Assembly: GCA_030642565.1 (NCBI GenBank)
Contig: DAOWNM010000119.1
Coordinates: 1 to 7,903 of the forward strand
Source: Bacteroidota bacterium
GTDB taxonomy: Bacteria; Bacteroidota; Bacteroidia; Bacteroidales; GCA-2748055
Direction: 5' to 3'
Length of the DNA: 7,903 nucleotides
Positions 1 through 6,194 of this stretch are shown here, one piece after another (the stretch's first letter is position 1; every line of letters begins with the position of its first letter). The notes under the pieces were generated by a model that was given only the letters and a program-made list of their open reading frames with translations, made no database searches and was not told the DNA's origin. The translations under genes were made by a program, and so were the position numbers.

Positions 1-1
1 G

Positions 2-271
2 AAAGAGATCCATTTCATAGAAGGTTTGAATGAATACATCAGGATCCACACCGATAACCGGAGGGTAGTAGTGAAAAGCAATCTGCAGAGCATAGAAAAC
101 AAATTGCCTTCTGAACAATTTATCAGGATCAATAAATCATATATTATCTCTATTCCGAGAATCAGGGCATTTAACGCTACCACCATTGAACTGGAAAATG
201 CCAAACTGCGAATCGGAAGAAACTACAAAAATCAGGTTTTCAGCGCCCTTCACTACAAACAGGAAATATAA
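2..271 (+). CDS. LytTR-domain transcriptional regulator, C-terminal part (5' truncated by window)
   Basis: The frame is open from the first bases of the window and ends at TAA 269-271, giving about 89 residues. They match the LytTR (LytR/AlgR) DNA-binding fold. It opens with an EIHFIEGLNEYIRIHT-like strand, followed by VVVKSNLQSIENKLP, then the hallmark FIRINKSYIISIPRIRAF, and ends with LRIGRNYKNQVFSAL. Proteins of this family bind pairs of short direct repeats in promoters, usually as response regulators with an N-terminal receiver domain phosphorylated by a LytS/YpdA-like histidine kinase. That N-terminal part is upstream of the window, so a receiver domain cannot be confirmed; a membrane-bound LytTR protein is the alternative. 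Only one base separates its stop from the downstream hydrolase start, so the two are almost certainly co-transcribed. An internal ATG at 26 is not the real start, because the conserved domain already runs before it. Confidence 0.93.
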   Translation, partial: KEIHFIEGLNEYIRIHTDNRRVVVKSNLQSIENKLPSEQFIRINKSYIISIPRIRAFNATTIELENAKLRIGRNYKNQVFSALHYKQEI

Positions 272-272
272 A

Positions 273-1082
273 ATGAAAAAATTACTTAGGTTGACCGGCC
301 TTCTGCTGCTGCCGGGGCTGTCAACACTTCATGCGAAAGAACCGGCCATCGATGGTAACGGTTCCCCGGACAGTGCTGTTCATGTAACTATTATCTATGA
401 CAACTACCAGGCAGATCAGAACCTGGAACCCGACTGGGGCTTTGCCTGCCTGGTGGAATACCAGGGAAACCAGCTTCTCTTTGATGCAGGCAGAAAGGCT
501 GAACTCTATAAAAAGAATGTAAAACTACTGGGTATTAAACCCGAAGAGATTCCAACACTGTTTATCTCCCACGAGCATGGTGACCATACCGCCGGCATCC
601 CGTGGATCACTGAGATCAATCCATCAGTCAAATGCTATTTTCCGGCATCCTATGCTGACCAATTAAAGGCCAATGGAACACTTCCTCCCAATAGCACAGG
701 GGTGGAGAAACCTACTCACCTGTATGGCCCGTTTTACTCCACTGGTGATGATTTTGTTGCCTTTAGGGAGCATGGACTGGTGGTTAAAACAGAAAATGGC
801 GGAGTACTTATTACAGGCTGCGGACATCCGGGGGTTGTAAGGATGGTAGCTGTTGCAGAAAAAGAGCTGGGTATTGAGATACATACAGTTATTGGCGGTC
901 TGCACCTGATGCGTAAAACCGGAAAAGAGATGGAGCAAATTGCTGCCACCCTAAAAGAAATGGGAGTCAGGCAGATCTGTCCCACCCACTGTACCGGTGA
1001 TAAAGCCATTGCCTCACTTAAAGCGTCGTTTGGAGATGGCTATATCGCAGGAGGCACCGGCAAAGAGATTATCATTCAGTAA
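273..1082 (+). CDS. Secreted metallo-beta-lactamase-fold hydrolase, COG1237 / MJ0301-like
   Basis: The product is 269 residues. The start at 273 was chosen because it gives a clean signal peptide (MKKLLRLTGLLLLPGLSTLHA, likely cleavage after A21) and has AGGAA at 261-265; a longer in-frame start at 186 would lie inside the LytTR gene. The metal-binding motif is HEHGDHTAG, with H100, H102, D104 and H105. Further likely ligands or active-site residues are H185 in TGCGHPG, H211 in GGLHLM and H239 in CPTHCTG. The DWGFACLVE and LLFDAG segments before the motif, plus GCGHPG, GGLHL and THCTG, are the pattern I associate with the COG1237 group. That group is often named after 7,8-dihydropterin-6-yl-methyl-4-(beta-D-ribofuranosyl)aminobenzene 5'-phosphate synthase. 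That name should not be taken as function here, since this copy is predicted to be exported and Bacteroidota do not make methanopterin. The substrate is unknown. Fold and metal dependence are confident; reaction is not. Confidence 0.9.
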   Translation: MKKLLRLTGLLLLPGLSTLHAKEPAIDGNGSPDSAVHVTIIYDNYQADQNLEPDWGFACLVEYQGNQLLFDAGRKAELYKKNVKLLGIKPEEIPTLFISHEHGDHTAGIPWITEINPSVKCYFPASYADQLKANGTLPPNSTGVEKPTHLYGPFYSTGDDFVAFREHGLVVKTENGGVLITGCGHPGVVRMVAVAEKELGIEIHTVIGGLHLMRKTGKEMEQIAATLKEMGVRQICPTHCTGDKAIASLKASFGDGYIAGGTGKEIIIQ

Positions 1083-1104
1083 ACCTTACATACTTTCTTC
1101 TAAG

Positions 1105-1138
1105 AAAAAAGGTTTAGTTCATCGAGCTGCCCTTTTTT
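1105..1138. terminator. Bidirectional intrinsic terminator between convergent genes
   Basis: An inverted repeat pairs AAAAAAGG (1105-1112) with CCTTTTTT (1131-1138). Inside it AGTTC (1116-1120) pairs with GAGCT (1124-1128), with one G-U pair, over a 3-base loop. The arms give a T-run at the 3' side on either strand. It lies between the end of the hydrolase gene (1082, +) and the end of the susD-like gene (1158, -), where a shared terminator is expected. A 3x2 internal loop makes the stem imperfect. Confidence 0.65.
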
Positions 1139-1157
1139 ATTCTGACTATTTACTTTA

Positions 1158-2585
1158 TCAATCTTCCGTTCCATCATCCCACCATACACCGTTGTAAGCG
1201 GTTACTGTGGGTACATTCTCAGCATTACCCGAGATCTCGTTCTGGGGATACGGGAATCTGCGAGGAGCCTCAAATGGATTGGTCAGGGTCGGAAAACCGG
1301 TCCTTCTCCACTCTGCAAATGCCTCTACCGATCCATAGGGCCAAAGGTGAATGTACTTCTGGGTATAAATCATATCTGTAGTTAGGTTTTCGGCATCGAT
1401 GGGCAGCACCTCTGGCTGCGCCATATAAACTTCTGCAGATGCGGTTTCAACCCCTGCCTGCACCAGTGCGGCATCCAATCCAGCTTCATAGGCTGCAAGC
1501 GCTGCGGCAGCATCGGGAGCGGATTTTCTCAAATGACACTCAGCCTCTACGAACTTCAGTTCAGCATAGGTCATAATGGGCAGCGGAGCCGTTGCATAGA
1601 TCACATTAGTCGACATCCTTGAGTAGATCGTGCCAGCCTGGTCCTCTTCAGATGTTCCGTTTTGAGCCGGCACATATTCTCCATTCACCTGTGTAATAAA
1701 CAGGGGGATCCTGGGATCATTCAGTCCATCAAGGATATCATAGAAGGTCACACTGATGGCGTGATGTCTCCTCTCATTCTCCTCCTGGAACCAGGTATTC
1801 TCATGACCCAGGTCATTGGACCAGTTGTCAAAGGTAAAATCATCCTCCATGGAAGCAAATCCATTGGCCGCTGCGGCGAGAGCATCTGCTGCAGAACCTG
1901 TAGCATCTATGTTGCTCAAGCGGTTGGCGTACCTCGCTTTCAGCGAATAGGCTGCCAGGATCCATGCATCAGAATCTCCTCCGTAGATGTAATCCTCACC
2001 ACCTGTAGTGCTTATGTTCTCTTTTTGAAGGTCAGCAACCGCTTCATCCAGCTGGTTCAGCATGGCCGTGTAAATCGATTCCTGTGTGTCGTAAACCGGC
2101 TTCCTGTTTTCCGCGCCCAGTGTTGCTTCGCTGAAGGGAATCCTTCCCCAGGTATCGGTGGAAGCAAGAAAGGTATAGGCCTGCAATATTTTGGCAATCC
2201 CCACATCGATCCACTTCCCATCTTCACTACCATCTTCTGATCCTTTTTCAATAATGATCTTCAGATCGGGTAACAATCTGGGATAGATCTGGAAGGCCCA
2301 GCTGTTCTCGCTGAGTTGCGAATTAATATTGGCACGCCTGTCGGCATCTCTCATCTGACCATGCGCTCCGGCCGTCTGTTCAACAAAAATAGAGCTAAAC
2401 CAGGCAAGGGTGGTCCCTGTAACCCAGTAGGGTGTAGCTGCAGTGCAACCCGACATCAGCATGCTGATGGGCACATCAGTCGGATTGTTTGGATCTGTAT
2501 CGATCTCATCCATGATCTCATCACTGCAAGAAAAAGTGAACAGCATGAGCAGGAGTAAACTGAAAATTGAAATATGTTTTTTCAT
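1158..2585 (-). CDS. SusD/RagB-family outer-membrane lipoprotein (SusD-like_2 type)
   Basis: The product is 475 residues. The N-terminus MKKHISIFSLLLLMLFTFSC is a lipoprotein signal with the modified cysteine at residue 20. The acidic SDEIMDEID that follows resembles the Bacteroidota surface-export signal, so the protein should face the outside of the cell. The segment DTDPNNPTDVPISMLMSG near residues 29-46, the helical TPR-like middle (ILQAYTFLASTDTWGRIPFSEA, AYSLKARYANRLSN, MTYAELKFVEAECHLRKS) and the C-terminal WRRTGFPTLTNP and RRFPYPQNEISGN are typical of the SusD/RagB family, best matching the PF12771-type subgroup. It would cap the SusC barrel and capture ligand. Its start is 12 bases after the susC stop, so both are in one transcript. 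The reading frame is intact. The ligand cannot be inferred from sequence alone. Confidence 0.95.
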   Translation of the reverse strand: MKKHISIFSLLLLMLFTFSCSDEIMDEIDTDPNNPTDVPISMLMSGCTAATPYWVTGTTLAWFSSIFVEQTAGAHGQMRDADRRANINSQLSENSWAFQIYPRLLPDLKIIIEKGSEDGSEDGKWIDVGIAKILQAYTFLASTDTWGRIPFSEATLGAENRKPVYDTQESIYTAMLNQLDEAVADLQKENISTTGGEDYIYGGDSDAWILAAYSLKARYANRLSNIDATGSAADALAAAANGFASMEDDFTFDNWSNDLGHENTWFQEENERRHHAISVTFYDILDGLNDPRIPLFITQVNGEYVPAQNGTSEEDQAGTIYSRMSTNVIYATAPLPIMTYAELKFVEAECHLRKSAPDAAAALAAYEAGLDAALVQAGVETASAEVYMAQPEVLPIDAENLTTDMIYTQKYIHLWPYGSVEAFAEWRRTGFPTLTNPFEAPRRFPYPQNEISGNAENVPTVTAYNGVWWDDGTED

Positions 2586-2597
2586 CTTATGGTATAT

Positions 2598-4016
2598 TTA
2601 AAAGGTTATTTTAAGACCACCACCAAAGGACTTAGTATTGGGCAATGACACATATTCGAATGCGCCTATTCCATTACCTTCAGCTGTACTTGATTCCGGG
2701 TCAAAATTGGGATAGTCGGTCCATAGGGCCAGGTTCCTTCCATTGGCAAAGATCGAAATCGAACTTATAAAAATGTTGTTAAACCAGCTCTGAGGCATAT
2801 CATAGCTGATTACTACCTCTTTCAACCTTAGCATGGTCTTGTCAAAGATGGCCGATTCGGTAATGTTCCACTCCACCGTACTCCAATAGTCCTCGTTTTT
2901 CTGTATTTCTATATCATTGTCCCCTTCATTTACAAGGTCTCCTGTGGCAGGATCCAGGTAACCTTTAGCCGTATTGGGAAGCACCTGGAAAGTTTCACGA
3001 TCTTCGGTCTCTGCTGCTGCCCCATAATTCCTCAGCAAACGATTCAGACCACTGGAAAGATAACCTCCCTTGGAGTAGTATAGCTGGGCAGTAAATGTGA
3101 ATCCTTTGTACCTGAGTATGTTGGTTAGACTGGCATCCCAATCCGGGTTCACTTTACCGAGGATTATTTCCTCACCACCCTGAAGTGGCATCCCGTAAAA
3201 AGGGTTGGGCTCTCCTGCTACGGTCTCCCTGGAATCCACCACGATCCTGTTCTGATCATCCCTTACATAAGAACTACCGAAGATCACCGGATAGGGATGT
3301 CCTGAATAGGCATAGGCACCCACACTGGTAAAGTTGTTATATCCGGTCTGGGCCCGTTCCACTCCCGGAGCAAGTTCCAACACCATGTTCTTATTCTGCG
3401 AGAAGTTGGTGAGGATCTCCCACTCAAATCCACCACTGGATCGGATAGGTACAATGGAGAGAACAACCTCATGGCCCTTGGATTCAAGTTCCCCGGCATT
3501 TCTGTACTCAGAACGGAACCCGGAAGAAGCAGCCAATGGCACACTGAATATCTGGTCAGTGGCATTGACATAATAGTATGAGTAGTCAATTCCCACGCGA
3601 TTCTGGTAGAATCTCAGGTCGGCTCCGATCTCATAAGAGGTTACGTTTTGAGGCCTCAGGCCGTCTGATAAAAGCGTAGATTGAAGGGTGAATGCAGGAT
3701 ATGACTGGTACGGAAATGCAAATTCATTGTCCAGGAATCCGCTGCTAAGCCCTTCACTTTCCTCTTTGGAAGTGAATAGAGTCCTGGTAGCATAAAGGGC
3801 TCCTGCCTGTCCCATCTGGGAGTATGAAGCCCGGATCTTTCCAAAAGGCAACACCTGCTGGTCCTGCATGAATTCCAGTTCTGTAAATATAAACCCAAGC
3901 GAAACAGAGGGATAGAAATAGGACCTGTTCCCGGAAGGCATGTTAGACACCACATCGTTCCGTCCGGTTACTGTTAAGAACAGCATAATCCACAGTTGCA
4001 CTGCCGTAGAATCCAA
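2598..4016 (-). CDS. SusC-like receptor, C-terminal beta-barrel fragment
   Basis: This frame gives up to 472 residues from an ATG at 4016, but the first 10-11 residues overlap the upstream fragment out of frame and are not family-like. Receptor homology begins at LFLTVTGRND (from residue 12). It continues through NRSYFYPSVSLGFIFTEL, GKIRASYSQMGQAG, NVTSYEIGADLRFYQNRVGIDYSYYY, ESKGHEVVLSIVP and GKVNPDWDASLTNILRYKGF. It ends FANGRNLALWTDYPNFDPE and SFGGGLKITF, the standard SusC barrel end with a terminal phenylalanine. It lacks a signal peptide and so could not reach the outer membrane by itself. Its stop is 12 bases before the susD-like start. Confidence 0.85.
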   Translation of the reverse strand: MDSTAVQLWIMLFLTVTGRNDVVSNMPSGNRSYFYPSVSLGFIFTELEFMQDQQVLPFGKIRASYSQMGQAGALYATRTLFTSKEESEGLSSGFLDNEFAFPYQSYPAFTLQSTLLSDGLRPQNVTSYEIGADLRFYQNRVGIDYSYYYVNATDQIFSVPLAASSGFRSEYRNAGELESKGHEVVLSIVPIRSSGGFEWEILTNFSQNKNMVLELAPGVERAQTGYNNFTSVGAYAYSGHPYPVIFGSSYVRDDQNRIVVDSRETVAGEPNPFYGMPLQGGEEIILGKVNPDWDASLTNILRYKGFTFTAQLYYSKGGYLSSGLNRLLRNYGAAAETEDRETFQVLPNTAKGYLDPATGDLVNEGDNDIEIQKNEDYWSTVEWNITESAIFDKTMLRLKEVVISYDMPQSWFNNIFISSISIFANGRNLALWTDYPNFDPESSTAEGNGIGAFEYVSLPNTKSFGGGLKITF

Positions 4017-5838
4017 TCACCCGCTGCCGGGTCAGCTCCTGAAAAACCGTCTGGGTTCCGGTATTTGAGATATGGTCAAATCCCCCGATGGTAATGTTGG
4101 TTCCGGTCATTGAATGGGTTTTGGTAGTGATATCGTAAAATTCATTACCTATTACAGCATCCAGCCCAATTTCTCCAAAATCTTTGGTAATGCTGATGGA
4201 TGCATTCGAGTTCAGTTCCTGTCTTTGATAAGTATAATCATCAACCTGGCCACCTGCTGGGTCCATAATCCCGAATTCCGGGTATCCTCTTCCTGCTCCA
4301 CCGGAACCCAGTGAAATCACCTCATGGCCTGTGGTAAGAAACCTGTCAAGACCGATCCGGTAATTGATCTTCATCCAATCGAAGGGCTGAAAATTGATGG
4401 CTGCATTCCCAAAGAACCTGTCGGTCACTTCGTTATAATTGCTATGCTTCAAAGCCCAGTAGGGATTATCCATAGCAAATCGATAATGATACTGGTTGTA
4501 CGGATTTGAATCATGCTCAAAGGGTTTATTGGTCATATCATAGGTCCGTGGGGCAAAATAGACTGTAAACAAGGGATTGGACAGGTTGCTTCCCCCGGGG
4601 ATCTTATCTATATTCACCGATGAGACATTGGCCGAAACCGATGCCGACCATCTATTTCCCAACACGAAATTCCCATTAAACTTAGCATTGTTCCTGATCA
4701 TTCCGGTAGTCTCAATAATCCCTTTCTGGTCAGTGCGACCAATGCCCAGGCTGTAATTCGCCCTGTCGCTGGCTGTTGAGATATCCACCGAATTGGTAAA
4801 GGTGTACCCCTTTTGGAAAAAGTCCTCCTGGTTGTTATACACTTTAGGTATCTGGGTCGGAGCAGAACCGTCAAAGGTCTCATAGGGATTATCGAAATAA
4901 AGGTTCTCCTCCTGGGACTGATAGTTTTGGAGGGTATCGATACGCGGGCCCCATGAACCTGAACTCCAAAGTCCAAGTGTTCCGCCGTTTCCCTGTCCAT
5001 AGGTTGATTGCAGTTCCGGCAAACGGCTGATCTGATCAGATGAAAAGCTACTATTCACCGTGACCAGGGTTTTCTTACCGGCCAGTCTGGCTGCAGAACC
5101 ACTTTTAGTGGTGATCACAATGACCCCGTTTGCAGCTCTTAACCCATAGAGGGCCGAAGCAGTGGCGCCTTTCAGAACAGAAATTGATTCAATATCTTCC
5201 GGATTCAGGTCTACAATCCTTGACGATGGGTTGGTTCCTGTTCCCACTTCCTCAACAAAGGCCTTTTCCGATGCAATGGGCATTCCATCCACCACATAGA
5301 GGGGTTGATTTGAGCCGGTAAGGGAAACATTCCCCCTGATGGTCACATGGGAGGTTGCCCCAGGCATACCACTGGATTGTTTCACATTCACACCGGCAAT
5401 CTTACCCTGGAGTGATTTTGAGATATCCATGTTCTTGGCACCGGAAATCTGGCTTTCGTCGATCTCCTGGACCGAATAACCCAGGGCCTTCTTCGACTTC
5501 CGGATTCCCATGGCAGTCACCACAACTTCATCAATCTCCAGCAGGTCCGATTCCATCACCACATCTAACTGGTTCTGGCTACCAACACTCATCTCCTGGG
5601 TTGCGAGGCCCACAAAACTGAACACAAGAATATCAGAATCATCGAGTACATCGATCTGGAAATTCCCATTGACATTTGTAATAGCACCTGAGGTGGTTCC
5701 CTTTACACTTACCGTAACACCCGGTAATGGGGAGCCGTCTTCAGCGCTGGTCACAATACCGGAAATAACCCGGGCCTGACCAAACATGGTCAGGGTACCA
5801 AACGCCATGAATAACAGAAAGCATAATACTTTTTTCAT
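3943..5838 (-). CDS. SusC-like receptor, N-terminal fragment (signal peptide, CarboxypepD_reg-like domain, plug, early barrel)
   Basis: This frame encodes 631 residues, of which about 618 are receptor-like. Residues 1-20 are a Sec signal peptide (MKKVLCFLLFMAFGTLTMFG). Residues about 24-98 form the carboxypeptidase-regulatory-like beta domain (VISGIVTSAEDGSPLPGVTVSVKGT, then GNFQIDV). The TonB-box-like linker EIDEVVVTAMG is at 101-111. The plug domain follows at about 115-247, with PLYVVDGMPI near 179-188 and the SusC signature DIESISVLKGATASALYG into RAANGVIVITTKSG at about 215-247. There is no STN domain, so signalling through an anti-sigma factor is not indicated. The last 12-13 residues are out-of-frame sequence caused by the frameshift. 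No Shine-Dalgarno sequence precedes the ATG, as is usual in Bacteroidota. Without the rest of the barrel this fragment should not make a functional channel. Confidence 0.88.
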   Translation of the reverse strand: MKKVLCFLLFMAFGTLTMFGQARVISGIVTSAEDGSPLPGVTVSVKGTTSGAITNVNGNFQIDVLDDSDILVFSFVGLATQEMSVGSQNQLDVVMESDLLEIDEVVVTAMGIRKSKKALGYSVQEIDESQISGAKNMDISKSLQGKIAGVNVKQSSGMPGATSHVTIRGNVSLTGSNQPLYVVDGMPIASEKAFVEEVGTGTNPSSRIVDLNPEDIESISVLKGATASALYGLRAANGVIVITTKSGSAARLAGKKTLVTVNSSFSSDQISRLPELQSTYGQGNGGTLGLWSSGSWGPRIDTLQNYQSQEENLYFDNPYETFDGSAPTQIPKVYNNQEDFFQKGYTFTNSVDISTASDRANYSLGIGRTDQKGIIETTGMIRNNAKFNGNFVLGNRWSASVSANVSSVNIDKIPGGSNLSNPLFTVYFAPRTYDMTNKPFEHDSNPYNQYHYRFAMDNPYWALKHSNYNEVTDRFFGNAAINFQPFDWMKINYRIGLDRFLTTGHEVISLGSGGAGRGYPEFGIMDPAGGQVDDYTYQRQELNSNASISITKDFGEIGLDAVIGNEFYDITTKTHSMTGTNITIGGFDHISNTGTQTVFQELTRQRVIGFYGSATVDYAVLNSNRTERCGV

Positions 5839-5915
5839 AGACTTAATTTTAGATTAACATTTAGAATTTCAAACGGAAGAAAGCAGAAAGCGTACTATTT
5901 TTCTAATTATATCAA

Positions 5916-5939
5916 GCAATAGCGCGCTATGGCAGCCAT
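5916..5939. repeat. Palindromes upstream of the susC-like gene
   Basis: ATAGCGCGCTAT at 5919-5930 is a perfect 12-bp palindrome; outside one mismatched pair, GC (5916-5917) and GC (5932-5933) continue the symmetry. Touching it is ATGGC-A-GCCAT (5929-5939), a perfect 5-bp inverted repeat around one base. Both lie 80-100 bp upstream of the susC-like start codon, where a dimeric regulator could bind. Function is not known. Confidence 0.5.
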
Positions 5940-5962
5940 TCGGCCTATTCAATTCTGTTGAT

Positions 5963-6015
5963 GTCCATTGACAGGCCGAACGCCGTCATTGACGGGTCTT
6001 TTCAGTGTCATTGAC
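5963..6015 (-). promoter_or_regulatory. Three direct repeats at 21-22 bp period, LytTR-type operator candidate facing the susC-like gene
   Basis: GTCCATTGAC (5963-5972), GTCATTGAC (5985-5993) and GTCATTGAC (6007-6015) share CATTGAC, at 21 and then 22 bp spacing. This puts them on the same face of the helix, two turns apart. Read on the minus strand they give NNNGTCAAT. As I recall it, the LytTR consensus is [TA][AC][CA]GTTN[AG][TG], in two copies about 12 bp apart. The 6007-6015 unit read as TCAGTCAAT fits 8 of 9 positions; the others fit less well. The nearest copy is 125 bp from the susC-like ATG. The repeats are seen directly; the link to LytTR is inference. Confidence 0.55.
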
Positions 6016-6058
6016 TGACAGATCCCATCTTAGGAAGGAAAAAAATGCCCTTTTCGCC

Positions 6059-6090
6059 GGGTCAAATGGTGGTAGAAAGGGGGTCAACGG
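6059..6090 (+). promoter_or_regulatory. Two GGGTCAA direct repeats at 22 bp period, opposite in orientation to the left array and facing the symporter
   Basis: GGGTCAA occurs at 6059-6065 and 6081-6087, exactly 22 bp apart, followed by ATGG and CGGG. GTCAA is the reverse complement of the TTGAC core in the three units at 5963-6015, so this pair points the other way, towards the symporter gene. The right copy ends 107 bases before the symporter ATG, close to the distance of the left array from the susC-like ATG. It is a candidate operator for the symporter. Confidence 0.45.
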
Positions 6091-6194
6091 GATAGGTTCG
6101 TAGGTGAGGAGCAAAACCACGAAGATGACTCACAGATGATGCCGGTATTCAAATTTTTATACATTTATATAGTTATATACCAAAACTAACCACT

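Larger units (their letters stand above)
2598..5838 (-). pseudogene. SusC/RagA-family TonB-dependent receptor, whole gene interrupted by a frameshift
   Basis: Read together, two overlapping minus-strand frames make one SusC-like receptor of about 1080 residues, the usual family size. The first frame runs from ATG at 5838 with signal peptide, carboxypeptidase-like domain, plug and first part of the barrel. It then leaves homology after GFYGSATVDY and stops at 3943-3945. The continuing barrel sequence LFLTVTGRND, NRSYFYPSVSLGF onward is in the frame one base later and runs to TAA 2598-2600. The break is at about 3981-3990. No other damage is visible on either side. This could be a true inactivating mutation, a phase-variable state, or a base error in the assembly. 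I infer one broken gene and not two genes, because the conserved family motifs continue directly across the junction. Confidence 0.85.
5839..6194. other. Divergent intergenic regulatory region between susC-like gene and symporter
   Basis: These 356 bases hold no credible gene. They separate two genes that diverge, so they must contain both promoters. The region contains a 12-bp palindrome (5919-5930), an overlapping-end inverted repeat (5929-5939), three + strand TTGAC units (5963-6015) and two reverse-oriented units (6059-6087). The ends nearest both genes (5839-5875 and 6148-6180) are AT-rich. No fully convincing Bacteroidota -33/-7 promoter pair was found on either strand. Confidence 0.8.

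Noticed and set aside
186..272. Upstream in-frame start at 186 for the hydrolase
   Set aside because: It lies inside the LytTR coding region in another frame and would place a charged, non-family stretch ahead of a clear signal peptide that begins at 273.
1662..2240. 192-residue plus-strand open frame opposite the susD-like gene
   Set aside because: It is antisense to a well-supported SusD lipoprotein, shows no family motif and is best explained as a shadow of that gene.
3960..4000. Programmed ribosomal frameshift joining the two SusC fragments
   Set aside because: I see no slippery heptamer or recoding stop with a downstream structure, and the joined product seems to lack two or three residues. 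Programmed shifting is not known to me for SusC receptors.
5870..5877. Minus-strand TCCGTTTG as a Bacteroidota -7 element (TAnnTTTG) for susC
   Set aside because: It has one mismatch at an important position, and no TTG -33 element was found at proper spacing.
6160..6167. TACATTTA as a -7 element for the symporter
   Set aside because: It has one mismatch at the last base and no TTG at the -33 distance; an AT-rich stretch gives such matches easily.
6181..6188. Minus-strand TAGTTTTG, a full match to TAnnTTTG
   Set aside because: It lies about 340 bp from the susC-like start, overlaps the symporter leader and has no upstream -33 element.
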